Assembly: GCA_033002965.1 (NCBI GenBank)
Contig: JAURVB010000749.1
Location: forward strand, 58,353-122,352
DNA: 64,000 bases
Direction: 5' to 3'
Source of the DNA: Piper betle
Lineage: Eukaryota > Streptophyta > Magnoliopsida > Piperales > Piperaceae
A model generated the notes under the pieces. That model did no database searches. It saw nothing but the letters and a program-made list of their open reading frames with translations, and had not been told where the DNA came from. The position numbers and the translations under genes were made by a program. Position 1 is the stretch's first letter; each line of letters opens with the position of its first letter. This document shows, piece after piece, positions 11,230 to 24,543 of this stretch.

Positions 11230-14200
11230 GGGATTACAGAGGAAAGTCTTCAAATTAGTTATTTTGAGCTAACAAACCTTGCGTAAAAGGTTGAAACATA
11301 TTGTAATTAGAGAGACTTAAACTCGCCTAATATTGTTTGTGCTTAACTTAATTCTACCAATTAATACTCCGTCGTATTTCTACGCTTAATTGACGTCAAT
11401 AATGACTAGCTCGTTTAAATTAAACGTAATTGAACTTAGATGTTGTCCATTAGTGACGTATGTTCATATGTGTTTCATTTAAATTGTTTGATAAGGAATA
11501 GTTCGTAGGAGAAAGCAAGAACGAATTATGTTGACGTGTTACATACAGAAAGTCCAAAGCACATGTCTATTGAAACAGCCTTTTGTACGTTTTCAGTGCA
11601 GTCAATTTCCGTTTTTCCAAAAAAACAAAACAAAAGAAACAAAGCAGTGCGGTCAATTTCAGGATTAAAAATTGTATTTGACCCTTTTTGCAAATTATTT
11701 TAAAAATACTTTGACCTCAATTTCTCGCTTTAAAACTAGTTATTAAAGAATTGGGAGTTAATTAATAATCAATTTTGGTAGTGGGCGGCGGTGTCTTTTG
11801 GATAAAATTATAAGTTCCTTTCATGACTGGATTAATGCGACTTTCAGCTCAATCCAATATTAAAGCATTTTACCCGTTCTTCATTGTTGGCAAAGAAAAA
11901 CTTTACAATTATATGTATGGGTGTTTCTTTTCAGGGTAGTTAAATATGAGACATCAAAGAACGAAGACATGTATAGAAAAGGAGAAAGTTTAAGTTAATT
12001 TTACTTTTAATTGTTAAGGTCTCTAATATTGTTGTATTTAAATTGTTGGACCTCAGGAAACTCTTTCACTGGACTCCTTATTTTTATACCTTGCTACTTA
12101 ATTAGCATGTTTATATTAACATCAATATTTTCACTTTTTGAACATGGAAATATTTTCTTTTTCATTTTTCTTTTTTACAAAAACTAAGGCACCGTTTGCT
12201 TTTCCTTTTCGATCATCTAAGCCGGCTGTGATGTGAGGCTTTAGATGACCACTCAAGCATATATAACTCGTTCATTTCTTGATTTTGATTTTTTTTAAAT
12301 ATCCTTTTTTTCTTAGCTCGTTCTGTTAAAATCAGCTGTGTAATAACATACGATTCAATGAGCAATTGTTGTTCGTTCGTTTGTTTGTTTTAACTTAAAA
12401 TCTGTTAAAATCATATGTTAAAAATTATTTTTGTCTATTTATATAGATATATTCATCTAATCTATTATATTTATTAAAATAGTTGGTCGTAATTGTTGAG
12501 GAAAATATTTCAAATATCAATATGAACTATTTAATTTTCATTCAAATTATTGTCCAGTAACATCACATGCCACATGCAAGTTTTCATTGTTTTTTATTAG
12601 TCATTTATAAATTTTAAGAAACGAGCAACACTTATTCTTTGAATTATTAGAAATTTCAGTTAATTTTAACATATTAGTTTAAATAAAAAACCATAAAACG
12701 AAATGGATGAGTGTTAATGAGTTCACAATTGGTGTGCAAGATGCCTACATTGATACAAATTAATATTCTATTATCTAAGGTATGCTTCACATTTGGTTTG
12801 AGTCGTTCATTGAAAAGGAATAATTAATGTACGAGAGTTTTTAAGTATTCAATAAAGAACTTCGGAAAATTCATAAACATATCACGCAAGTAAAGATAGC
12901 AAGGTAAAGATAAACTCACCGATCTGGAAAATATGGTATATATTTTTAATTTAGACAATTAATCATTAGTTCATTACCCAACAAAATTCTTTAACTTTTT
13001 TAAAAAAATATTGACCTAGTAATTTACATAACGAAAATAATTTAATGAAAAAAATTTCATAGGAAATAAAAATACAATAAAATAAAATGACATAAAAAAT
13101 TTTAAAGAATTGTTTTATATGTTTAGATGGTAAGTAAATTAGATGAAAACAAAATATTTTTTTATCATGTGCCTTTCCTAAAATTTCTCCCAATATTTTT
13201 TGTTTGACTAAAAATAAAATTTTTTAAGTTAAATATCAATACATCTAAATGCAAGGAAATATTTTACCTCTAAATTTTATATTTATTTTGTATGATTTTA
13301 CGACTACCAAAATAACTTTAAATAAATATTTTTCAATCAAAAAGAATATACGGGGCAAGGTAATTTCACGTAAAAGATATTCGTAGGTAAATAGTGACAT
13401 CATCACATTGATGTTCTCTAAAACGAGTCTTGGAAGATTTATTTTATTATATATATATATATATATATACTATATACTTTACTAGTCTTAATTGATAAAT
13501 AGACTTTTAGATACAAGTATTTTTGGTCTCACGGTCAATCTAACAGTGATTATAGTAGATTAACTATATATAATAGATTATTATTCGTGCTATATATGAG
13601 ATACTTATAAATTATATGAATAAATTTAAATTTTAAATTTAAATATTAATATATAATTAGTTTAAAATATTTATTTTAAGCAATTATAAGTAAATATTAA
13701 TTAATATTAAATTTAATGGAGTAAGAAATGAAATAAAGAATTTTTGGCGAAAAGAAAAGGAAGGGGAAAAAATGAGGATGAGTTTTAAAGAAGAATTTAT
13801 TCAGCTGAAGGAGAAAGCCAAAGCATGATCAAAAGCGGAAAAAATTCTTATAATAACAATAATAAGTATATAAATAGATATTGTTTAGAAAAAACAAACT
13901 AAAAAAAACAAAATCAAATAACTAGCCAAAAAAATTATAATTCCTCCGTGAAAGCGACGCTGACAGAAATGTCGTACATTTCCTCGTATATTTCCCCGGT
14001 TGATTTTTAAAATAATCGACGGTGAGATTTCTAAAATAATGGACGGTGAGATGTACGACATCGCGCCCGAGCGGAGCTAAATCTGGCTCTAAGTAGCCAC
14101 CGCGTTTGGTTGTCCTCAGTCAACACGCAACATCTCTCCGGAAATTGCAGCCGTCAAGGGTTCGCGAGTTCGACTTCGTCCCCCTCACAAGCTTTCTCTC

Positions 14201-14283
14201 CTCTCCCTTTCTTCCTTCCTGAGTGAGTTTCCGGTTTCCGTTCCGACTTTGATTGGCCACCTTCCCATGTGTCTCCCCTCACC
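11230..14283. other. Intergenic and upstream region of the kinase gene
   Basis: AT-rich, with a (TA)n tract at about 13448-13470 and several MITE-like AT-rich stretches at 12960-13350. 14090-14283 becomes GC- and CT-richer and is probably the kinase promoter and 5' leader. No clear TATA box was chosen. No other gene is seen. Confidence 0.45.
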
Positions 14284-16653
14284 ATGAAACAAGTGGGGAA
14301 GCTCTTCCTTGACACCCTCGTCAAGCCCTTCAGATCTCGTTCTCAATCAGGTAGGATCATTCATCTAGCTATGTTCTTTCCTGTTTCTATGAATTTCGAA
14401 GGATCTGGGAGGCCCTTGCTGTTATTTGTGTTGATGAAATCGAGTGTTTAGATGGGCAGCAGCAAGAAGTGGACTTGGAGACGATTGCTGCGCAGGAGCA
14501 GAAGCTCTTCTCTTACACCACCCTCGTCGCCGCCACCCGCGACTTCCACTTGAAGCACAAGCTTGGGGAGGGTGGTTTCGGCCCTGTTTATAAGGTACCT
14601 GAGCTGGAGAAGCTACCTAGATGTGAAATATTCCTGTGTTTTGACATTTTTGGTTGGGTTTGATTTGGTGTTGGAAGGGTGTACTAGACGATGGGAGGGT
14701 GGTGGCGGTGAAGAAGCTGTCGCAGAGCTCTAGCCAGGGGAAGAAGGAGTTCATGAACGAGGCGAAGCTGCTGGCTCGAGTGCAGCACAGGAACGTTGTG
14801 AACCTTTTGGGCTATTGCGTCCATGGCGCCGATAAGATACTTGTCTACGAGTACGTGTCCCATGAAAGCTTGGACAAATTCCTCTTTGGTAAGAACGAAG
14901 AACTGTCTCTTTCTTAATCCTCCCTGAGCATTAGTTTAATTAGTTAGCTACAAAAACTTAGCAGTAGCACGACTCAAATCCTTTCACCTTGGTTTTTTTC
15001 TGCTTGGAGCTTCCCTAGCGCAGTTTAATTAGTCATATTTATCGTAATTGCAGCCAAAAGACAGGGTGATCAATTGGGCGTGGTGGGTAGAATATTGGTT
15101 ATGGAGTTTAGATGTTGTTTCATGACTTAGTCGTCGGCGCTAAATGAATAATGTTGAGGAGAAAAGGTGAAGCCGCCTGCCTTCTTCCTTCAAACTCTCA
15201 ACTGTACATGTGTTTGACTGCAATTTGCAGAACATTCATGCGATTACTTCCTTTGACATCATATATTTTGAAAGATTTTGGCGATCAAAACTAGTTCTGA
15301 TTGCTTTATTATCAACTTGATTCCTCCGCAAATTGTTGGTCGAGCCCACCTGTAACAGAAATCGTCCATAAACATTAAACTTGTACCTTTCGAAGAAAAT
15401 TTAAAAGTCAAGTGTGCTGGGTCCCTTCACTTTTCAAGAAGCTTGGGGACGAGGATTCATTTTCGTTTTGTTTTTTTGACTTCGGTTAGTTGACCCTGCT
15501 ATTTTACTGGCAAATGCATCATCATCTGACGCATATAATCAAAAAGTTAAGCGCGGAAAATATATCTTACTGTTTACCAGATGCTAGAAAGCGTGATCAA
15601 ATATATTGGAAGAGGCGTTACGACATCATACTGGGCGTTGCTAGGGGCCTTCTCTACCTGCAGGAAGATGCCCATTGCCGCATCATACACAGGGACATCA
15701 AGGCCAGTAACATACTTATTGACGACAAATGGGTACCTAAAATTGCTGACTTTGGCATGGCCAGGCTCTTCCCCGAGGACCAAACTCACGTTAACACGAG
15801 AGTGGCCGGCACCAAGTAATTCAACACAACTTTACTTTTCTTCCCATGTTTTACATGCATACAACATCCCATTCTTTTCGCGAGTCTTCTTACCATGGAT
15901 TGTTTGTGTGATTGCAGTGGGTACATGGCACCGGAGTACGCCATGCATGGCCGGCTCTCGGTGAAAGTAGACGTTTTTAGCTTCGGCGTCGTAGTGCTGG
16001 AGTTGGTTTGTGGGAAGAAAAATTCTACTTTCGGCATCGATTCCGATGGACAAAGTCTCCTAGAATGGGTGAGCTGTTTGCACTGATCACATGACTAGCT
16101 AGTAGTTATAATGATTATAATTAAGAATGTTCATTCTTAAGTACTTCATTTTACATGGTTGAGTATTAATATGTTCGTCATATTATTGATGATTTTGGCT
16201 CAGGCATGGAGACATTACAAAAAAGGTCGATCATTAGAGGTGATTGATCCGTCCTTGGCATCGACGGAGGACATGGAGCAGGTAGCAATGTGCATACAGA
16301 TTGGGCTGCTTTGCTGCCAGGCCGACCCCGCGCTGCGGCCGACCATGGGCCGTGTGGTGGTCATGCTATCGAAGAGACCAGGCGCACTGGAGGAGCCAAC
16401 CAAACCAGGGTGCCCCGGGTCAAGGTACCGGCGATCCCGTCCCTCTGGTAGCTTGACCACCTCCTTCCCCTCCTCGTCCAATGCTGGTGAGTCGTCTCGT
16501 GCGGCCTCCTTGTCGAACACCGGCGCCACCACAACTGCCACTAACTCGACGTCCACCTTGAGCCCCACCGATCCCCTGCCTCCTCATTCTGGTTCTTCTG
16601 AAGGAGCTGCCCATAAGCATAGATTGAAAGATAAGACGTTGGACTTATCATAG
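14284..16653 (+). CDS. CRK-type receptor-like cytoplasmic kinase, six exons
   Basis: Reconstructed exons: 14284-14350, 14452-14594, 14678-14888, 15581-15815, 15918-16068 and 16204-16653. All have GT-AG borders and consistent phase, giving 418 residues. It is a Ser/Thr kinase closest in style to cysteine-rich receptor-like kinases, but has no signal peptide, DUF26 ectodomain or membrane segment, so it should be cytoplasmic. The glycine loop GEGGFG is at 61-66, the VAVKK lysine at 82, HRDIKASN at 177-184 (RD kinase), DFG at 197-199 and GYMAPEY at 220-226. The C-terminal about 110 residues after the kinase are Ser/Thr/Pro-rich. The start is the first ATG giving the 'MKQVGKLF' N-terminus. An upstream in-frame GTG at 14269 is not used. 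Intron 3 is the longest, 692 bp. Substrate and ligand are unknown. The gene is intact. Confidence 0.92.
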
Positions 16654-18599
16654 TTGTCCTTGTTTTTTAGAATTTGATTGTATTCATTCACACTACATAG
16701 GTTGTCAATCAACATGTAAATTGCTGTAAATAAAAGATTGATCCATTTTTCTGTATGTTTTATGCACGTTACTTCAATTGGGTGCCTACACGATATTAGT
16801 ACGCAAGGAGATTGTGGTAAGATGCGAATTATCATTAGCTTTGTTGATAGTGCTTGTTAATTATTTTTCTCAAATAGATTAAATATTTATATGTTTTTTG
16901 TTCTTTTGTCTGATCGTTTTTGTGTGAACGAATACTATTTTTGTAAGTCGAAAAAAATTATAAAAGGAGATTTGGATCCAATCGAATTAGTTTTTTTTAG
17001 AAAAGAAAAACGAAACAATCGATTTAGTTTTTAGGGTTCAGAGTAGTTGATAAAAGGGAAATTTTATTACTATAATTACAAGGAGTAAAGACACTTGAAG
17101 GGGAGTGGTGGGCCGCCGGCGTCGCCGATAATGAGGCTCTACACAGATTGTGCTTGAAGAGAAGGCGGAGCTCACACGGGCTGCCTAGTCGGAGTCGGTG
17201 GACATCCTACTCACTAGGGTAGTCGCCAAACGTCGCTTCACTTCCATGGTGGATGGTAGTGTGGAGAACACAAAAGCTGTTTCCCACAGCCAATGATCTA
17301 GCTGTGATTTGAAAAGAAAGTTACATGGGACAACTACTTCTTTTTAGCCAAAGTGTGGGCTACCTAAGCTAGTATTCGTAATCTATACAAACACATATCC
17401 CGCTTGCAAACCACTCTGCACCCCTACTCTGTTTCACGTCCAAATACCCTCCCGTTTATGGGATTCCTCAGTTTGAAACCTAGTTATTGTCACAACATCC
17501 CCTCACTCCCCCTTAAAAATGGACTCGGAGAAATTGCCGGACAAGAAGAATAATAAATGTAGGTCTTACCTCGATAGAGTTATCACGGGATATAATTTCG
17601 GACTTGTAGCCCATTTCCTCTTATCACCAATGTTAAGAAAACACCTCTCCACCACGAAGGTGTTTCAATTTTCGAGATTCACATGCAAATTCTCGGAAGG
17701 TTTCTTGAGCAAGTCAACAAAACTCCTTTGTGGACAGGGGCGCCGAGGCGCTCGTTCCCCATAGGCATAAGCAGTGGCGTCACCATGGACGGGGCTAGGA
17801 ATCGAGCAAGATGGATGTGGCTGGGAATTGTGGGCGTTGTGTGGCTAGGGCAGATCATGGACGGGCTCAATATCTATATATTTATGTTTTAAAAATTAAT
17901 TACAGGATTATTATTTATTTCTTATATTTAATTTAGCGAACAGATTGTATGCTTTATTTTCTTTTTGTTCTAGGAGAAGAAGATAAAGAAACGTAATCCA
18001 CAATATATCTACAATTTCTCGTTATACATCATAGTCCGCATATTTATTTGGGGGAATGCATTTCTGCTATTAATTGTTAACTAATGAATTAATCGGTATT
18101 TAAAGGTGGCGATGGGGGAGCTCCAAGGACATGGAGATAGTGTCTCTCTTGCCGACTTCGATGCTGGGGCATAAAGTTTCTACCGCCACAACAACAACAA
18201 ACTGCAAATAGTATAATAATAGATAACAATAACAATAATAATTATAATTATTATTATGATTGTTAATATTATTGTTATTTACATTGGATATATATTCTGA
18301 TCGACTCTCACTTAAAAATAGATCTTAAATAATAATAACAAAATATTATTATTATTATTGATTATTGATTATTATATTATTTATAAGGGTTTGGTTTGCA
18401 TATTATGTTTGTTCATAATTTACTCAGCGTTAGTATAATATAAGAGCTTTTTACCAAAAAAAGGGGAGGTGGGATTTTTTATATTACCAAATGGTGGAAA
18501 AATCATACATTATTACTAGAAAAAATAAAAATTTAATTATAATGGCAAAACTACACTTTCACTAAAAAATATTTTTTAAAAGTAATCTAGCCATCTTTG
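16654..18599. other. Intergenic, nothing recognised
   Basis: 3' flank of the kinase gene, then AT-rich DNA with ATT/TTA-rich simple sequence near 18190-18380. The open frames at 17519-17892 overlap each other on both strands and show no family signature. Confidence 0.45.
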
Positions 18600-19612
18600 G
18601 TCTTGGCTTGTGATGACCATGCTCTACCAAAGGCCGTTGCCTACGGCCATATCGGCCTTGGAGCAGTCGAATCTGGTTGCCCTAGGTCAAGTTTTGGCGG
18701 CTCATGATTGGCTCACACTTATGGTTGCTGCTGGCTTAGCCACCATTGATAACAAGTTAAAAAATTTTATTTTTGATAAAAACCACTAGCAATGGCGGGG
18801 GCGACCAGATTCAACCGTGTAAAATTCGAGCCTTGCAATTTAGGATTTTATCTTTGGTTCGATTTGGTTTAGTCCTAATTTGGTTGTGGTCTAACTTGGT
18901 TCGACTTTGATTTGACTTTGGTTTGGTTTTTGGTCTGATTTGGTTTGATGTTGGTTTGAGCCGTTTTAGGTTAGCTTTTGGCCATGTGTTAGCTAGTTGG
19001 TTGGGCTTTGCATGTGGTTTTGACCTTATTTAATATAAAAAGTTTATACTTGTTTCCGGATTAGAAGGTGCCTTTTGAGATTTTTTTTAGCATTGGGGAG
19101 GGGAGTGGTGCCGGATAGGAGGGGCGCGCGGAACTTAACATATGCACATACTTGGTTTCGTTGTTCTTTATGTATTTTCTATTATTTCTTTTATATACTT
19201 GCTAACAATATATGGACCCCATATTTCAGAATTAATATTTAACTATATATATATATACACACACATATATATATATATATACACACGCACACACACATGC
19301 AAAAGTTTATCTTAACCAAGGCAGAGAGAATTATCTGCCCCAAAAACACCCTTCTATCTCCTCCTGTGCCAAGCAATTAGGTTCTGACCATTTTTTTCAA
19401 AGGCGCATCCAAATATGGCCTATAGTAGCCAGATCTAGCCTCACTGCCATAGAAGGCTACGGGGCAAAATCTATGGCTGCTCAGTTGCTGTTGACAGGCG
19501 TCGACGACATCTGAGGTAAGGGTTAAGATTTTAAAAAAAGAGAAAATAGATTTGGATTGTCCTTATAATCAATATGCCCAGCTTAATCTTCAGGAGGCTC
19601 TGACAATCACAT

Positions 19613-19672
<60 letters not shown>

Positions 19673-20640
19673 AAGAGAGAGAGAGAGAACTAATTGGGTG
19701 CAGGTGCGCTCGGGGCAAAACAATTTTCTCCCCAAAGCTTGATTTAGGCTGTTCGATTACAATGATGACTTAGATCTATTCTTTTATTAAAAAAATAACC
19801 TTCTCCTTTCCTAAAGGCATCAGAGGAAACAATGCTGGCAGAGGATATGACGTCATATCTGGCCATGCCAACCAAATCCAGTAGTGGGCAACCATGTTTG
19901 GCTACCCACTGGCCAAATCTAGTAGTGGGCGGCCATATATACCAAATCCGATTGCAAGGAGGCCAAAATTTTCCTATCACGGCTAGCTCTGGTCGCGCGG
20001 CCTTATGGATGGCACAGCTAGATCTGGTCGCCCTCGCGGCCTTTAATGCCACCACCGTGAAGCCCAACCCCACCAAGTCTGGTCGCCCACTAGCCAAATC
20101 CAGCCGTGGGGTGGGCGGACATAGCTGACCTCGAGGCCACAAATTTGGCCGTAAAGCATTATGTCGTGGCGAACGGACTTGGATGGCGACGGCTAGATCC
20201 AGCCTCCCCGACAATTTTCCTTTTTTTGTTTTTTGTTACAAAGCTAGATCTGGCCATCGCTAGCCATGTTCGTTCACCAGGGGTGGGACCTGGCCTTCCC
20301 CCATAGATCTGGCCTCCCTGCCTCATAAGGCCGTGCGACCACATTTGTGGCCTCACAGCCTGATCCGGCTACAGGTGGCCATGTCGGCCACCTTGCATCT
20401 AGAGTTGGCCGGTGGGTAGCTGAACAAGGCTACCCGCAGTTGGATCTGGCCGAGGTACAGCCAGGTCCCGCTTGTGGCAAATAGACCTGGCTAGCGATGG
20501 CTAGATCTGGCCTCCTTACCACATAAGGCTGCGTGGTCCTATCCAACTGCTGGTAGTTAGACAAGGCCGTTCGCAATTGGATGTGGCCGACACGGGTGTA
20601 CCACGGCTGCTGGTGCGAAGCACAGTTTAATTTTTTTGTT
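18600..20640. repeat. Degenerate 'agatctggcc' repeat region with (TA)n-bounded fragments
   Basis: Two GC-richer stretches, 18600-18800 and 19830-20640, are made of irregularly spaced variants of 'gatctggccg', 'tctggtcgcc' and 'ggccatgtcggcc'. Between them lie microsatellites: (TA)n/(CA)n at 19243-19300, and (TA)n followed by (GA)n at 19613-19690. The open frames here on both strands follow the repeat composition and are not genes. The region looks like an old non-autonomous element with diverged internal minisatellites. Confidence 0.55.
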
Positions 20641-21577
20641 AATAATAAGAATAGATTTGTGACGTCCTTATAATCATACGATTAAGAGTAAAGTTGGGGG
20701 CAGGAATGCCTTCTTGACTTTGGCTAAAAAACTTTATATATATATAGGTAAAGAGTTCCTCAACCCAGGGCAAAAAAATTTCTACCCTAAACTTTGGTTT
20801 AGGATGGCCCAAATCTAAGACAACTTAGATTTATTATTGAAAAAAAATTAAACTTTTATCTGGGTCGTCCGATTACAAGGACAACCTAAATCTATTGTTT
20901 TTAAAAAAAAACTAAATTTCCCAACGCCGGCGGCTACTATCCCGATGCACTCCACCTCGACCCAGCCATCTCGCCACGCCGTCGCCCCGCTGCACCCCAC
21001 GTTGACCCTGTCGCCCCACCTCAACCGGCCCTCCTCCTACTCCCCCTCCGAAGATGACCCTCCCCGCTCCATGGGTCCAAATCAAGGTCTATAAAGTCCA
21101 ACAAAAGTGATATAAAGGGTTGATTTAGTCACTATCAAATCGTGTCCTTTATTAAGATAATCATCACTTCAAAATAAGGGTATCTAATCAACGGTAAAAG
21201 ATAAGGGTATTTCTATTTGTTTTAAAAAGAAAGTTTTCCTTAGCTATAAAGTTACATTCACCAATCCGATTATCATGTCACTAACAGCCTACTATTTATC
21301 GCAAATACCTTCAATATGGTAGAAGGCATATATATTTTTTGTCATTTTAAAATATTCACCACTCAAATCGTGAATGGCACTCACCAATCCCTCCAGAAAC
21401 CCACATTTAACATGGTGTATCAAACTTAAATTAAATATATTTTTTTAAATGTCATCTCCAAACATCCACTTGAACATCTAAATTACAAAATTATCTCAGC
21501 AGCCTTCCACGTACAGTGGAAAGTGGAATACACACTTGCATCTTCACCCACAAAAAAAACATGACTCCGGTTGTGCT
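20641..21577. other. Intergenic, repeat remnants
   Basis: 20740-20930 begins at a short (TA)n and repeats the block seen after the (GA)n at about 19700. The shared elements are 'gggcaaaa', 'tctaccctaaa', 'tttaggatg' or 'tttaggctg', and 'cgattacaa'. 20930-21070 is a GC-rich insert. 21240-21577 is the 3' flank of the SOG1-like gene. Confidence 0.45.
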
Positions 21578-23455
21578 CTAATCAGCCACCTTTTCCCCAC
21601 CCCAAGCCAAATAGCTGTCTTGAGATCCAAATTCCTGCGCCAGACAGTAAAAACACGACAATAAATACAGAGGCCACAGCTAAAAGTCAGGAAGCATTCA
21701 TGACTTGCATGTGTGTGCATATGTAGAATTCAGGGTTAGAGGGAAAGTGAAGTACGAGCTGGCTCAATCGAAAATCTGGAGGAGTGTCATGTTCAATGTT
21801 TGAAGGATCATAGTCAGCTAACATTTGGCATTCCTCTAAATCCTTTTTCAGGACATCGATGCCTATCTGAGCATAGTCAGAAAGGCATGGTTGAATTTTG
21901 TTCACTCCTTCTTTGTCATAGGAGGATCCCTGAAGAATCTCGTCACATATAGATAAACCTTCGACAAGTTGCTGCGAATCCAATAAAAGCTGTGATTCTC
22001 CGTCCCACCACTTAGCCTCTTCTGCAGAAGGGTTTCCTTCATCATCAAAATTTTCAACACCATCATGTTGCACCTCATTGTCCTCCTCTAGATTCTCTTG
22101 ACAATTTACCTCCTGGATGATCTAACAAGACAGCCAATGAGTGAGATCGAAAACAAAAGTCAACCTAAAAAGGTTATTAAAAATTGTATAACATATACAA
22201 TAAATGATAGATGATAGAAGAGTTTGTCATTTCCCATCCGCACAATTAGCCTTTAAATATATACATTAAAAGAGAACATCATCCTCATTATGAGGTTACT
22301 ACGAAGAAAATGCAAATAAAATGAAAATTTGACCTCTGTTGACGGTTCCTTGACAGTTGATGATGGTTGCGTTGTGCCATAAGTAGCATGCCATTTGTCA
22401 TAACGGGGAGGATTAGGTGTCATACATATTGGAGTAATAGGATCCACTCCGGTTTTCATGACTTCGTTTATCTCAGAATGCAAATCTTGCTCATATTTGT
22501 CGTTTGGTTTGCATTGCTGCTGATAAAATATTTTGGAAACAGCAAATTCACCATCTTTCTCATCTTCATCACTGCCCAAATGGTATTGATGCATAACCCA
22601 ATTGGTCTTCTCAGGTTTTTCACGTTTTCCATTACATATGTACAGAACCATTATCTTCTTACAACCCTTATGCACTCCATCAATTAGAACAGGCTTTGTC
22701 CTGCCTGTTTTATGCCATCTCACATCCCCTAGATCATGAATCTTTCGACGTTTTCTAGTACCAGTGTTGTAAGCTTTAATTGTTCTATGGAAAAAATGAA
22801 CCACACTTCCATCTTGCCTTACACCTGAAGAACTTGCAATTGGAAAATTTTAACAACATGGTAAGCAATTGAATGGACTAAAAAGAAAAAGGATGTGTCT
22901 CAATTACCAGGTAAATTTTGGGGATGCGTGTAACAAATCCCATCCTCTTTGTCAACTGTTGGTATAAATTCATCAATAAATGGATGTGGCTTCAGATCCT
23001 CTTCACCAACCTTAGCAATTAAATGCCACAGAAGCTCTTGATCAGAAGGATCAAATTTCACACCTCTAGGTAAACCGGGCCAATCTTGAGCAACCTAGTT
23101 TATGTTGGAAAAGATACATGAGTCAAAGAAATATAAAAAACATGGCGCAAGCAACAAGGTCACTCAAACGGAAAACGTGTAAATAATCTATTATTATTCT
23201 CCCAAGAAAGCATAGTAGGCGACTTAGTACTGTTAATTAAAGGCAGACGTGAACACAATGCAGTTAAGAGTTATAAAAAAGGAGAAGATAGAGTTGAACG
23301 CATACATCACTGTTGTCAATTACATAGTTGCAATTTGGGCAAGGTCGAGATGGGTTGCTTTTCCACTTTAACCTCTTGGGATCACATGATTCAGAAGCGC
23401 TCTTAATCTTTGTAGCAATTCTGGTACTATCAATCAACCAGGACGGACTGTGCAT
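21578..23455 (-). CDS. SOG1: SOG1-type NAC transcription factor (DNA-damage response), five exons
   Basis: Exons on the minus strand: 23455-23306, 23094-22908, 22824-22334, 22121-21756 and 21634-21578. All introns are GT-AG and phases agree, giving 416 residues (Arabidopsis SOG1 is slightly longer). SOG1 is the plant counterpart of p53: a nuclear NAC factor activated by ATM/ATR phosphorylation after DNA breaks. Recognisable parts are [13 protein letters not shown] and a CPNC pair in exon 1, and [20 protein letters not shown] in exon 2. Exon 3 has the NAC core, including [24 protein letters not shown] and SKIFYQQQ. The C-terminal acidic region has four SQ motifs at about Ser319, 325, 396 and 402, the kinase-target type known for SOG1. 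The last exon is only 57 nt and ends in the family-typical [11 protein letters not shown]. Without that exon the frame would read on into an unrelated tail. A 5' UTR intron is possible but unresolved. The gene appears intact. Confidence 0.93.
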
Positions 23456-24543
23456 TATCCCAACAATTAAAGAATTGTCAGCATTACAAGCAAGGGCTAA
23501 CACAAAAGCACTCATGAAAGAGACATTTTTGGTGCACATGCCATACAGCAAGTAGTAAAATAAAGTGAAAACACTACTTGTTAATGTAAAAGAAGAAAAT
23601 CCATTAACATCCAAAGGCGAAGGAAACATTATAAATCCAAAAAACAAGATCACACTTTGGTTCCACCGTCGGTAAAAACATACACCTTGAATGCATTACT
23701 TCAACTCTAATACAAAAAAAATAGCAATTTTTTTTTCAGAAAAGAACAAGTCACAACAAGAATCAATGAATCTATAGCGGGAAGCATAATCACCGTTTGC
23801 ACCAAAACTGGCCCGCATTCAAGAAAGCGATACTCCCAAAAAGATCAACAACAACAACAAAAGTAAGAAATCTCACGGAAAAGCTCTTGCTTTCCCACAC
23901 TAAGAACCAAAAAAAAGATTAGGGCAAGATCAATCCGGGGTAGGGGGCTTACCCGGCCATGTCCGACCAAATCGCGGCGCGATCAAGAACGGCGAGGCCG
24001 TGCAATGGAAGGGGAGAAGAGACCGGCGGCGGAGGAGCAGCAAGAGAAGAGAGAACCCTTCACTGGTTGGAGAAGAGAAGAGTCCGGCGGGCGGTGAGAG
24101 GGAGTAACCTTCACTGGCTGGTGGGTCTAGTCCGGGAGGAGTGGACGTGGTCGATGTGACATATGAAGAGGAGAGAATGCGATGGTCGGTTGGGTCAAAC
24201 GGGGAAGACGACTCCGTACGTGAGACCGCCCGCCACCCTTTGCCGCTTATTAAATCTTTCAAAAACATACCACTTTAACAGTTTAACTTAGCTTAGCCAA
24301 AATGAAGCGCTTGAGTTTGGTATTGTTTGTGTGTATTTAGATACGTGAGGTGGGTAATTATTATATTAAGAATTGCCAAGTCATCCCGACTCTTTTTACT
24401 ACACTATTAAGGAAAAATTAATGAAAATTAATGTGAATTATGCCTCATTAAGCCTAGTTTACCTGAGCTACACACCTAATTTTAGCATTTTTAATGGATC
24501 TCACGTAATAAGTTTACATGTATCAAAAGCAGCATGCTTAACC
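23456..24543. other. Upstream region of the SOG1-like gene
   Basis: Likely promoter and 5' leader on the minus strand. 23940-24240 is purine- and GC-rich, with open frames on both strands that I do not consider coding. No TATA box was chosen. Nothing else is recognised. Confidence 0.4.
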
